64,000 nt of DNA from Uloborus plumipes. Taxonomy: Eukaryota; Arthropoda; Arachnida; Araneae; Uloboridae. The DNA lies in assembly GCA_038373865.1 (NCBI GenBank), contig JAXGGA010005874.1:1-64000 (forward strand), written 5' to 3'. Below the pieces are notes generated by a model, which saw only the letters and a program-made list of their open reading frames with translations, did no database searches and was not told the origin of the DNA. Shown one piece after another: positions 10,489 to 20,676 of this stretch. Positions within the stretch are counted from its first letter, which is position 1. Each line of letters begins with the position of its first letter. A program made the translations under genes and the position numbers.

Positions 10489-10678
10489 CATAATTGCCCA
10501 ATACTTTTATGGGATAGGATTTCCACTCTTAACCAGGTATTTCTCCAGATTGCAGTGCTTTCCTCAATTTAGTGGAAGGATAGGGTGGCCAATAGCAAGA
10601 ATCCTCCTCATCATTCAGCCAAGCTGAGCTTGCAACAGCCACTTCATTGGTTTTCACGAAATGTACTACGGGAAACAT
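10489..10678 (-). CDS. DUF4806 gene exon 1, with in-frame stop
   Basis: ATG at 10678 directly follows a pyrimidine-rich acceptor ending in TATAG. The exon encodes MFPVVHFVKTNEVAVASSAW and then EEDSCYWPPYPSTK, an N-terminal block of the kind preceding DUF4806. Codon 50 is TAA, between EIPG and EWKSYPIKVLGNYG, yet similarity resumes in the same frame, so this is a point nonsense mutation or an allele. The donor is TATG/GTAGGT in phase 1, matching the next exon. Confidence 0.6.
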
Positions 10679-10699
10679 CTATAAAATTAAAAAAAAAAG

Positions 10700-11011
10700 A
10701 GCTGTGCTTAATTTTTTTTAGAGTATACAACGGTTATGCATGTCTCCACATTTTGAAGACAATTCTTTTCAGTTCGCTGTAAGGAATTCATTTACCTTAA
10801 GGTATGAAATTTGTGTCAATCCTCCAATTCTTTCTTCCAAGTAAATCATATACAGGGTGTCCCAGAATTGCGCATACAAATTTGGAGGGGAGGTAGAGAA
10901 TGTCATGAGGAACCATAATTACATAGGAAAGCATGGACGGAAACGCCCCCCCCCCCCCCTATCGAGATAATGAGACACAAAGCCAGTTAGGACGCAACAC
11001 AGAATATTGTG
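10700..11011. repeat. Fragment of a repeat starting ACAGGGTGTCCC
   Basis: From about 10854 the sequence begins ACAGGGTGTCCCAGAATTG, a terminus style common in arthropod interspersed repeats, and runs through a C-run at 10948-10962 to an abrupt junction with Tc1 sequence at about 11011. No second end is seen. Confidence 0.35.
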
Positions 11012-11352
11012 TAACTTTCAATCAACGTGAAATTTACTTCGGAAGTCAATGAACTTGAAAATGTAACCTGCTTTGCATTCTCAAGTTTGACGTTTAAACA
11101 TTAGATAAGAAATCCCCCGCTTACTTTGCGTTGTACGCAAACTTTATTGGCTTTGATTTCTAGCCAATTATCTTTTAAAAATTAGTGTGCATAAATTATT
11201 AGATATGAAAATATTACAGTTAAATAATTTCATAGTCCCTTATTGAAACTAAATATTTAAAGAATAAAACTTTATGAAACTACCCCTTTCGCACGTTAAA
11301 TTTTTATTTGATATTATTTTTTCTTGATGTACGCAGACTTTATTGACTAACT
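11012..11352. mobile_element. Truncated Tc1 element end
   Basis: These 341 bases match 16390-16730, the transposase-proximal end of the Tc1 element below, ending with the same terminal repeat (GACTAACTG followed by TA). Everything beyond the transposase start is missing. Confidence 0.8.
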
Positions 11353-11510
11353 GTAAATATTATTGTAAACTGTTGCGCTTGCAGTACAGAGCTTTTTTAG
11401 TTAATTATACCGAGAAAAAAGTAGCGATTGCAGCGTCCATTGATACACCATGAGTTTTACTGTGCGCTACAGATAACATATTATTTCCACTTCCTTGATG
11501 TGTCTCATCT

Positions 11511-11575
11511 GGTATGGCGGATAGCAAAGCGGTGAGTGAAAATTGGGTCTCGTGTTCAATTCCAGCTTGCATCTT
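11511..11575 (+). ncRNA. tRNA-like SINE head in R, copy 1
   Basis: The segment has an A-box-like TGGCGGATAGCAAAGCGG and, about 30 bases later, GTGTTCAATTCC, close to the B-box consensus GGTTCRANNCC. This is the layout of a tRNA-derived pol III promoter. A proper cloverleaf was not confirmed. Sister copies are at 16888-16952, 41250-41313 and 43931-43995. Confidence 0.4.
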
Positions 11576-11710
11576 GTGATTTCTAAGTCTGGTTTTTCTA
11601 TTTAAATCGAATCTAAATTTTCCAGTAAAAGTAGATTTTGTGAAAGTTACGGCAACGTGGATGGCAGTGACTTTTACCGTAAAATTTCAAAAAAAAAATT
11701 TAACAGTTCG

Positions 11711-12157
11711 TCAATTGTTACAAATTTTTTCTTGTGCATGAACTGAACTTATATGACTCTTATCCGTCAGTGATAACTTAATCGCAGGAAAGAAAGTGAC
11801 AATTTTAACAACATTAACCAAATTTATTACCTTAATTACTTTTGGAAATTCTCTGTCGTATAGCGCCAGCCATTTTCGGACTGTTACGCAAGAGATGCAG
11901 GTACAGTCAGGCTGCGCTTTCATGTGGCAGGCTGTGGGCCTCAGGTGACACTCTCTGCATCTTGGGCACTTTGCGTTCAGACAGTTGAAGGCGTGTCTCA
12001 GGCCCTCATAGATGAGTGATGAAGCGATTCTGATGACAGACCTGCTTTCGAACATGTAGAATCTTAGAATGCAGATACAAGTGTGCCTATTTGCGTGTTC
12101 CAGATCTGCGTCGGTGTAAGCAGCAAAATATTCTATTGAAGAAAATGATAGTTTCAT
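11711..12157 (-). CDS. Cys-rich ORF in R, copy 1 (unknown)
   Basis: A 148-codon open frame on the minus strand, not recognised. It contains CPRCREC and CTCISC pairs spaced by about 25 residues, which could form a zinc-binding fold. The four copies differ mainly by amino-acid-changing substitutions (for example LDAN/LNAK and FVTFF/IVTPF), so selection on the protein is not evident and it may be a chance ORF. Confidence 0.25.
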   Translation of the reverse strand: MKLSFSSIEYFAAYTDADLEHANRHTCICILRFYMFESRSVIRIASSLIYEGLRHAFNCLNAKCPRCRECHLRPTACHMKAQPDCTCISCVTVRKWLALYDREFPKVIKVINLVNVVKIVTFFPAIKLSLTDKSHISSVHAQEKICNN

Positions 12158-12294
12158 TCATACAGTAGGCCGACAAGTGAATGAATTTCTCAATTTCAAA
12201 AATTCATGTCACCGTTCAAAATTGTAGTATTTGCCGTCATGGTATATGTAATTATTTGAAAAAAGGGGGCACATTTTAATGGTTTTGCATCAGG

Positions 12295-13898
12295 CAGTGG
12301 CGGATCCAGAGGCTCGATTTGGGTGAGGGGGCGATTTTATCCGTGGGCGGTTGGTGCAATAAAAACTGGGAGGTCAGAAAACGCGGGGAGATAACATGAA
12401 AAAATTAATAAATTAAACACGCTTTATTAAGTCGATTCTTTCTTTGAACGCATGAATCGATCAGAACCAGCATTTTTGATTCGATCGATAATTTTGAAAA
12501 TTTAGAAAAGTCCAATTCCCCTTCCCTCTTGAAAAGGAGTGGGAAGTCGCCTGTCTTGCCGAAAAAAAAAGAAAAAAAAACAAGATTTGTAATGAATTGC
12601 GAGTATTTTTGGTTTTATTGAATTTCTGTGAAATGATCGGGGAGATGCAGGGGTTCCCCGAACTAAAATGGCAGGGAAGGGGAAAAATCTCCATTTTATT
12701 AATGAAATTCTAATTTTACCAAATGATAAAATATGAGAAGCACACACATGCATAACTTCGAATGAAAAAGATTATGCATCATTAAAGCATTCAAAAAAAG
12801 TCTTGAAATTGCGTTACTATAGATTAATTTTCCGAGAGGTCACAGTGACCGCTCATGACCTCCCATCGAGACGGTCTTGAGGGAGGCGCAATGGCTCAAG
12901 TTCTTTAGTAACGCGACTGAATGTCAGGTTGACATCATTTAGCCGAATCCAGAAGAACGCCACACACATATCGCAATTCGTCATTCCGAAAAACATAGTT
13001 TAAATTCGAGATGTCAAAATTCCTTGTTTTTTTCCTCCTGTTGTTTTCATTGCAATACTTAATAAGCCAATAACCTGAGACAGTCAGAGAACTTCAGAAT
13101 GGTCCATTAGTTAGTTTAAAAAAAATAAATAAGTAAAAAGAGCTATTGTAACTAGTGCTTTACAATATTTGGATTTGCATATCGCGATATATCGGAAACT
13201 AAACTTCACGATATATCGATATAATCGGCTGTCTGAATCCCTTCTCCTCACCTTTATGAAATAGATATCAAAGTCAGGCTTTCATCCTTTACAGGATCAC
13301 ACTAATAGTTACTTTCTTTAATTCGAAACGAGAGTTATGAAGAATATCTCAAGCCTTATAGGTACATTAGAAGTGTTACAATATACCTTTGGACCTATAG
13401 TTTTTCATTATAAAGATTTTGGTGTTATATAGACAATTTTAGAAATTTATAAAATACTACTCAGATGAGATAGATGCTTCAAAGCCATTTTGCTGTAGTA
13501 TCAAACTACAAAAATTTGTTTTCCGGGTGTGAGAGAACCCAAGTCTTACGTTGCAATTGTATTTTTAAAAATTTTCACCAATTCAAAAAAGACAATAAAT
13601 AAAAGATAAAAAGAAAACAAAACAAAACTTATACATGTGTATAAAAAAACGCCTTTTTATTGATAAAAATTATGAAATGTGAGAAACCAATAACAATTTT
13701 ATATTTTATCGACATTTTGTGCAAGAAATATTTGCATCTCTGCCTTTTTGGGTTTGAGCGAAGCTCTTTGCTTTGTAATAACCAAGCCACCTGTGCTGAA
13801 CACGCTTTCAGGGGGCACAGAGGTGGCTGGCATTGCTAAATATTTTTTAGCCAACACCCTCAAAAGCGGGAAAGATTCGTGGTGGTCCTTCCACCATA
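12295..13898 (-). mobile_element. hAT element end plus transposase C-terminus, copy 1
   Basis: The end CAGTGGCGGATCCAGAGG starts directly after GCATCAGG. About 1.4 kb of non-coding 3' sequence separates it from the transposase stop at 13699. The minus-strand coding part (13699-13898) gives the hAT dimerisation block: LAKKYLAMPATSVPPESVFS, then ITKQRASLKP. LINE copy 4 cuts the gene at 13899. Confidence 0.8.
13699..13898 (-). pseudogene. ZBED-type hAT transposase, C-terminal fragment
   Basis: It encodes WWKDHHESFPLLRVLAKKYL followed by PATSVPPESVFSTGG, the conserved C-terminal dimerisation region of hAT transposases, and ends at a natural stop (NVDKI). The usual SERVFS is altered to PESVFS. 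A paralogous copy is at 20323-20676. Confidence 0.85.
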
Positions 13899-15008
13899 CC
13901 CCCCCCCCCCGTTGTCCGTTTACCTTGTCGTGGTGGGGGGGGGCTCTTGGGCGGAGTCGTGACCCCCAGTTGCTCAAACAGAATATCGGCGGGAAGAGAT
14001 TTGTTTCTTCTTCCTTCCCTCATCACACTTACCAAATTTCGGAACAAAAACCCAAGCCAAGGTGTGTCAACCGTGCCGATGGCTGCGTGGTACCGGGGCC
14101 AAGCGGTATCTCTTACGGGAGGCTTCAGGGCTAGCTGGCGAACCCTGTCGTATGCAGCCTTACCCCTGTGTAGGGGGGCTACGCAGGGGCTCGACCCCGT
14201 TTTTCCCCTTAGTTCTCCGGTCCGTTTATGTTAACTGAAAACAAAAACTCTTCTCCCCCTGGTGGGGAGCGTCATGTGAATTCGAATAATACAGCCAAGT
14301 TCTTTATAATAAAACGATCTGATCTAGACTTAAATCTATCTAAAGTGTCTCCGTTTATCATTAACAAAGCGCTTGTACATCAAATAGGTGAATTTAAATC
14401 ATTAAAAAAATTACGCAGTGGCGAACTTTTGCTAGAAATCATTAATCAAAACCAAATAAAATCTTTATTGGCCATGAAACAAATAGGTTCATATCTTATT
14501 ACTATTTCTGAACACGCCACTTTGAACTTCTCTCGGGGAATCATTTCAGAGCCCGATCTTCTCGACACTCAGGAGACGGAAATCTTAGAGGAGATGAAAG
14601 ACCAGCACGTAAGTGGAGTGTGTAAGTGGAGGAATTACCATCAGACGTAATGGAGAAGTATTGCCGACTAAACATATCATCTTGACGTTTAGTACTCCTA
14701 ACCTCCCTTCACGTGTCAAGGCTGGCTACCTCTCTTGCCCAGTTCGACCATACATTCCAAATCCTCTTCGTTGCTTTAAATGCCAGCGCTTCGGTCATTC
14801 CAAGCTATCATGCCGTAGAACAACAGCTTGTGCCAGATGTTCTGAGCCCGGCCACGATAGCAATGAATGTACGAAGGAATTTAAATGTGTCAACTGCAAG
14901 GGAGAAAATCCCTCTTACTCCAAAAAATGCTCTAAATGGCTTCTTAAGAAATTCAAATCATAAAAACGACCCAAAATGTATGATATCCTGAGGCATGAAA
15001 AATTGTTG
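13899..15008 (+). mobile_element. LINE copy 4, 3'-truncated
   Basis: The element begins with the family 5' end (C-run, GTTGTCCGTTTACC) and covers the leader and about 70 percent of ORF1. It stops abruptly at GAAAAATTGTTG, where block R begins. The same 3' junction occurs in LINE copy 6 at 41026, so the junction was duplicated rather than formed twice. Confidence 0.85.
14094..14963 (+). pseudogene. LINE copy 4 ORF1 remnant
   Basis: Gag-like ORF1 related to copies 1-3, broken by a frameshift near 14230 and by a 13-base tandem duplication (GTAAGTGGAGTGT) near 14612-14632. Knuckles CFKCQRFGHSKLSC and CARCSEPGHDSNEC are kept. It ends at KKFKS where the element is truncated. Confidence 0.8.
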
Positions 15009-15075
15009 CCACCTTTGCAAGCGTTTAAAAGTTATGCAGATTTAGACACTGATAAAAATTCAGGAAACTTTATAG

Positions 15076-16732
15076 TACAGTTAGTCACAAAAGTCTGCGT
15101 ACAAACTGAATTTTAAACTAAGAAAGCCCTCTAAGCATAGAAAAATATGTTTTAATCATTGCGTTCTTTTTCTTCTATTAGCTACAAGTATAAGCTTAAA
15201 TAAAAAGTAAATAAATTAAGTGTAATACTTTTTACATTTTTACAAAAAAATATTTTGTCAAAAAAACTGAAAAATTCCTTCCAATAAAGTCTGCGTACAC
15301 TTCCAAAAACATGTAAAATGTAAGTATTTTACAATACTTCAATGCTTTGTAGCATATCCTTTATTCTTCACCACAGCTTTCTGTCGTCTGTGCATTGACT
15401 GAACTAGTTTTTCAGTGTCATCCGACGTAAATTTCGCCCATTCTTCCTGCAATTTACTAATTAGCTCATTTCGCGAAGTAATATTGTGTTTTCGAATTCG
15501 TTTCTCCAATTTTGCCCACAAATGTTCGATTGGATTGAGGTCTGGTGACTGTGGAGGAGTACGCAATTGTCTTGGAGTGTGATAGAGGAGATATTTCTTG
15601 ATAATTTTAGCTGTATGTTTCGGGTTGTTGTCTTGTTAGAAAATAAAATTATTAGAAAGGTTCAAATTCCGGGCACTATCTCGTAGATCTTTCTTTAGAA
15701 TATCCAGATAAACATACTTATCCATGACTTTATCAATAATGTGAATATTTCCAACTCCTTTCGACGACATACACCCCCACACCATCACACCGCTAGCTCC
15801 ATGTTTGACAGTAGGATTTAAATTTCTTAGATTCAGTTCTGTTCCTGGTTTTCTCAATACAATAGGGTGGCCATTAACTTTAAATATTGTAGATTTACTT
15901 TTATCTGACCAAATTACATTATCATAGAAGTCCTACGAAGAGTTTGAATATGTTTTGGCAAAAGTAATTCTTTTCTTTCTATTTGTCTCGAAAACATATG
16001 GCTTAGACCTAGGTTTGCGTCCGTGATAATCGGCCTTTCGCAGCACTTTTCGTACAATTTCAGGAAAAAGTTCCTTGTTGCTCGTTAAAAAAATGTCTTT
16101 TGCAATGCTTGTAGCAGAAAGTTTATGATTTTGCTTAATTCGTAAAAGAATTTTTCTTTCTTCTCTCTGCGTTAGCTTCTTCGGTCTTCCACATCTTGGT
16201 TTTACAGCAAGACTACCAGTATCAAAATAGTTTTGAATAACTCTTTGTACACTAGAAAATGATTTTCCAATGGTTTTACCAATATCACGAAGAGTTTTAC
16301 CTTCATCTCTCAACTTTATAATTAGTTGTCCCGTAACTAAAGGAATTTCTTTATTGGTTGTCATTTTCGTCAAAGAAAATAGAAATATCAACTTTCAATC
16401 AACGTGAAATTTACTTCGGAAGTCAATGAACTTGAAAATGTAACATGCTTTGCATTCTCAAGTTTGACGTTTAAACATTAGATAAGAAATCCCCCGCTTA
16501 CTTTGCGTTGTACGCAAACTTTATTGGCTTTGATTTCTAGCCAATTATCTTTTAAAAATTAGTGTGCATAAATTATTAGATATGAAAATATTACAGTTAA
16601 ATAATTTCATAGTCCCTTATTGAAACTAAATATTTAAAGAATAAAACTTTATGAAACTACCCCTTTCGCACGTTAAATTTTTATTTGATATTATTTTTTC
16701 TTGATGTACGCAGACTTTATTGACTAACTGTA
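15076..16732 (-). mobile_element. Tc1-like element, full length (15078-16730)
   Basis: A 1653-bp element with terminal repeats CAGTTAGTCACAAAAGTCTG (left) and CAGTTAGTCAATAAAGTCTG (right, reverse complement). It is flanked by TA on both sides. Two other R copies show the site with a single TA. It encodes a degenerate transposase on the minus strand. Confidence 0.92.
15339..16391 (-). pseudogene. Tc1-family DD34E transposase, inactivated
   Basis: The N-terminal paired-like helix-turn-helix region (LRDIGKTIGKSFSSVQRVIQ) and a GRPKK AT-hook are followed by the DDE domain (GASGVMVWGC, QDNNPKHT, SPDLNPIEHLW). There are 34 residues between the second Asp and the Glu. The gene is broken: the frame shifts near 15930, where the first catalytic block WSDKSKS lies, and TAA replaces the Gln codon before QDNNP at about 15637. 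Confidence 0.88.
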
Positions 16733-17092
16733 AATATTATTGTAAACTGTTGCGCTTGCAGTACAGAGCTTTTTTAGTTAATTATACTGAGAAAAAAATA
16801 GCGATTGCAGCGTCCATTGATACACTATGACTTTTACTGTGCGCTACAGATAACACATTATTTCCACTTCCTTGATGTGTCTCATCTGGTATGGCGGATA
16901 GCAAAGCGGTGAGTGAAAATTGGGTCTCGTGTTCAATTCCAGCTTGCATCTTGTGATTTTTAAGTCTGGTTTTTCTATTTAAATCTAATCTAATTTTTTC
17001 AGTAAAAGCAGATTTTGTGAAAGTTACGGCAACATGGATGGCAGTGACTTTTACCGTAAAATTTCAAAAAAAATTTTAACAGTTCACCAATA

Positions 17093-17393
17093 GGGTAGTT
17101 GTGACCTATTGAATATCCCTTTTTTAACTACTAGATATTGTTAAGAGGCTTACAAAACACAAAAATTCACCATTGCCGAATTTTAAAACACAACGGTTGA
17201 TTCTTAATGATTTCTTCGCCTCAGTAGAAAGTTCAAAACCGCCAACGGGTGCCCAGTGACGTCACAGCCGCTTGAAATTTAAAAATTATTTTAAAAAAAA
17301 CTACTTGTCGCAGCGCAAAAAATTTTTCGCCGTTGATGTTCATGTATGTTGCTCTATCATATAAAAATAAAATTGAAAAATCGAAAACTTCCC
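17093..17393. mobile_element. 301-bp TIR element in R copy 2
   Basis: GGGTAGTT at the left matches AACTTCCC at the right (one mismatch), and the insert is absent from R copies 1 and 4. TA lies on both sides, but the empty sites read CCAATTG without the TA, so the duplication is either AT or the other copies lost it on excision. A sister insert is at 41450-41750. Confidence 0.65.
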
Positions 17394-17838
17394 TATTGTT
17401 ACAAATTTTTTCTTGTGCATGAACTGAACTTATATGACTCTTATCCGTCAGTGATAACTTAATCGCAGGAAAGAAAGTGACAAATTTAACAACATTAACC
17501 AAATTGATTACCTTAATTACTTTTGGAAATTCTCTGTCGTACAGCGCCAGCCATTTTCGGACTGTTACGCAAGAGATGCAGGTACAGTCAGGCTGCGCTT
17601 TCATGTGGCAGGCTGTGGGCCTCAGGAGACACTCTCTGCATCTTGGGCAATTTGCGTCCAGACAGTTGAAGGCGTGTCTCAGGCCCTCATAGATGAGTGA
17701 TGAAGCGATTCTGATGACAGACCTGCTTTCGAACATGTAGAATCTTAGAATGCAGATACAAGTGTGCCTATTTGCGTGTTCCAGATCTGCGTCGGTGTAA
17801 GCAGCAAAATATTCTATTGAAGAAAATGATAGTTTCAT
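17233..17838 (-). CDS. Cys-rich ORF in R, copy 2 (unknown)
   Basis: This is the 201-codon version of the ORF in R copy 1, extended at its 3' end because the 301-bp insert supplies extra frame. CPRCREC and CTCISC motifs are conserved. There is no recognisable family. Confidence 0.25.
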   Translation of the reverse strand: MKLSFSSIEYFAAYTDADLEHANRHTCICILRFYMFESRSVIRIASSLIYEGLRHAFNCLDANCPRCRECLLRPTACHMKAQPDCTCISCVTVRKWLALYDREFPKVIKVINLVNVVKFVTFFPAIKLSLTDKSHISSVHAQEKICNNREVFDFSILFLYDRATYMNINGEKFFALRQVVFFKIIFKFQAAVTSLGTRWRF

Positions 17839-17974
17839 TCATACAGTAGGCCGACAAGTGAATGAATTTCTCAATTTCAAAAATTCATGTCACCGTTCAA
17901 AATTGTAGTATTTGCCGTCATGGTATATGTAATTATTTGAAAAAGGGGGCACATTTTAATGGTTTTGCATCAGG

Positions 17975-20322
17975 CAGTGGCGGATCCAGAGGCTCGATTT
18001 GGGTGAGGGGGCGATTTTATCCGTGGGCGGTTGGTGCAATAAAAACTGGGAGGTCAGAAAACGCGGGGAGATAACATGAAAAAATTAATAAATTAAACAC
18101 GCTTTATTAAGTCGATTCTTTCTTTGAACGCATGAATCGATCAGAACCAGCATTTTTGATTCGATCGATAATTTTGAAAATTTAGAAAAGTCCAATTCCC
18201 CTTCCCTCTTGAAAAGGAGTGGGAAGTCGCCTGTCTTGCCGAAAAAAAAAGAAAAAAAAAACAAGATTTGTAATGAATTGCGAGTATTTTTGGTTTTATT
18301 GAATTTCTGTGAAATGATGGGGGAGATGCAGGGGTTCCCCGAACTAAAATGGCAGGGAAGGGGGAAAATCTCCATTTTATTAATGAAATTCTTGTACCAA
18401 ATGATAAAATATGAGAAGCACACACATGCATAACATCGAATGAGAAAGATTATGCATCATTAAAACATTCAAAAAAAGTCTTGAAATTGCGATACTATAG
18501 ATTGAATTTTCCGAGAGGTCACAATGACCGCTCGTGACCTCCCATCGAGATGATCTTGAGGGAGGCGCAATGGCTGAAGTTCTTTAGTAACGCGACTGAA
18601 TGTCAGGTTGACATCATTTAGCCGAATCCAGAAGAACGCCACACACATATCGCAATTCGTCATTCCGAAAAACATAGTTTAAATTCGAGATGTCAAAATT
18701 GCTTGTTTTTTTCCTCCTGTTGTTTTCATTGCAATACTTAATAAGCCAATAACCTGAGACAGTCAGAGAGCTTCAGAATGGTCCATTAGTTAGTTTAAAA
18801 AAAATAAATAAATAAAAAGAGTTATTGTAACTAGTGCTGGACAATATCTGGATTTGCATATCGCGATATATCGGAAACTAAACTTCACGATATATCGATA
18901 TAATCGGCTGTCTGAATCCCTTCTCCTCACCTTTATGAAATAGATATCAAAGTCAGGCTTTCATCCTTTACAGGATCACACTAATAGTTACTTTCTTTAA
19001 TTCGAAACGAGAGTTATGAAGAATATCTCAAGCCTTATAGGGGCGATTCTCTGTAAACTCGTCATTTTTCACACGAAATCTGTCCGGGCACGGTTTTTTT
19101 AAATGTTCGTATAATTATAATACTATTGCTCAGAAAATGAATCTATTACTTTGGTTTGAAAGAGGGCCAATTGAAGTTTGTGTTTTTCTGATAAATCATG
19201 ATAGGGGGTAAGTCCCCCGCCTAGTATAACTAGGCAGGGGACTGTGCCAGGTGACTGTGTTTTTGCTCTTTGTTGCGTAATATCTGCAAAACTAATGGAA
19301 CATAATTAATTACGAGACTACCTATAAATTGAGGCACAAATCGTGGACATAATAACTAATATATTTTATAATTAAATTAATTGACATTAATAAAATCACT
19401 TCCCAGAGGACTGTTTTCGCAACGACCCTGATGCATACTTTCATCACAAATGTGGCTCTCAAACTAAGCAAAGTAGCGTTTCAACACCATTCTCGGCGAT
19501 TTCGGCAAATTCACACTGATTACTTTAAACTTCATACCAAAAAGAATTTGCAAAAGTTATAGAGTTTTCATATTACAGCTTTGAATTTGTTGCAGGGGAC
19601 TGTTTCAAAAAACTCCGGACAGAAGTTACACGACAATTTTAAGTTTTAGAAATACATAATTATACCTAATTTCATAAGAAAAATATAGCTTCATTATTCT
19701 ATTTTTAGATATTAATTACCAAATTTATGTAGTGTTAATAGGTTTTTTGAAATACTATCTTTAACAGTTAGACTATGGGATTGGGACAGCCAGGGGACTG
19801 TGTTTTTGGCGTTTAGATAATTTCTAGAAAAAAAAATTAAAGTGTTACCACTCCAAATACAATTGGGCCACAAAGTATTAATGCTTTACTTGTATTAAGA
19901 GCGATAATTACCTTATTACACTTTATTATTTTTAAAATACTCAGTCCGGACAGCCAATTACCAGTTTACAGAGAATCGCCCATAGGTACATTAGAAGTGT
20001 TACAATATACCTTTGGACCTATAGTTTTTCATTATAAAGATTTTGGTGTTATATAGACAATTTTAGAAATTTATAAAATACTTCTCAGATAAGTTAGATG
20101 CTTCAAAGCCATTTTGCTGTTGTATCAAACTACAAAAATTTGTTTTCCGGGTGTGAGAGAACCCAAGTCTTACGTTGCAATTGTTTTTTTAAAAATTTTC
20201 CCCAATTCAAAAAAGACAATAAATAAAAGGTAAAAAGAAAATAAAACAAAACTTATACATGTGTATAAAAAAACGCCTTTTTATTCATAAAAATTATGAA
20301 ATGTGAGAAACCAATACCAATT
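17975..20322 (-). mobile_element. hAT element 3' region, copy 2
   Basis: It starts with CAGTGGCGGATCCAGAGG after GCATCAGG, and its non-coding 3' part matches 12295-13698. It is interrupted by E1 copy B at 19041-19981. It continues into the transposase pseudogene, whose stop is at 20323. Confidence 0.75.
19037..19985. mobile_element. Non-autonomous DNA element E1, copy B (19041-19981)
   Basis: A 941-bp relative of the 1480-2423 element with the same GGGCGATTCTCTGTAAACT ends and the 4-bp duplication ATAG (19037-19040, 19982-19985). The empty site is directly visible at about 13363-13370 in the paralogous block, which proves the ends. Motif copies are at 19234, 19404, 19593 and 19791. Confidence 0.93.
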
Positions 20323-20676
20323 TTATATTTTATCGACATTTTGTGCAAGAAATATTTGCATCTCTGCATTTTTGGGTTTGAGCGAAGCTCTTTGCTTTGT
20401 AATAACCAAGCCACCTGTGCTGAACACTCTTTCAGAGGGCACAGAGGTGGCTGGCATTGCTAAATATTTTTTTGCCAACACCCTCAAAAGCGGGAAAGAT
20501 TCGTGGTGGTCCTTCCACCATAAAAGGGGAATTTATTACACCCAACCCTTGGCATAGACAAATATTTTTTTATTTCCGTCTCGGCTTTTTTCGATGGAAT
20601 TATGGATGCCACAGTTTCTTCTTCATCGGCAAAGTTAAAAAACTTTTCCATCCCTTGCTTAGGTTTCTGGGAGACG
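20323..20676 (-). pseudogene. hAT transposase piece 5 (C-terminus)
   Basis: It reads SQKPKQGMEKFFNFADEEE, then a frameshift at a T-run near 20525, then WWKDHH through ITKQRASLKP to the stop. Across the Transib-like insert the frame joins exactly to INSEEISHV. Confidence 0.85.

Larger units (their letters stand above)
1200..10678 (-). pseudogene. Spliced DUF4806-type gene, possibly disrupted
   Basis: Seven candidate exons on the minus strand read as one protein. The N-terminus (MFPVVHFVKTNEVAV, then CYWPPYPSTKLRKAL) and C-terminal block (GGRELKSTTRNIL, then FNWAGRNNKEMFKKL) match what I know of DUF4806 proteins, whose function is unknown. Exons at 10489-10678, 10195-10257, 9770-9868, 9529-9621, 8985-9092 and 8762-8833 have AG/GT borders, and all internal ones are symmetrical phase 1-1. 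Two defects are visible: an in-frame TAA in exon 1, and a one-base phase mismatch between the 8985-9092 exon and the final exon. LINE copy 1 and a 944-bp DNA element lie between the exons. DUF4806 proteins are often multicopy, so it may itself have come from a transposon. Confidence 0.65.
11353..12294. repeat. Repeat block R, copy 1
   Basis: A roughly 1-kb sequence present four times in the window (also 15009-17974, 41027-42332 and 43706-44712). It contains a tRNA-like segment and a Cys-rich minus-strand ORF, and each copy ends at GCATCAGG followed by the same hAT end. This copy lacks the first 70 bases because it begins at the Tc1 remnant. Confidence 0.8.
15009..17974. repeat. Repeat block R, copy 2, with Tc1 and 301-bp inserts
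   Basis: Same sequence as the other R blocks, enlarged by a 1653-bp Tc1 element (15078-16730) and a 301-bp element (17093-17393). The pre-insertion site for the Tc1 is seen in copies at about 41095 and 43770. Confidence 0.8.

Noticed and set aside
16888..16952. A genuine tRNA gene in block R
   Set aside because: Box-like motifs are present, but no acceptor stem or clear cloverleaf could be drawn, and the segment is repeated with the block. Kept only as a SINE-like call.
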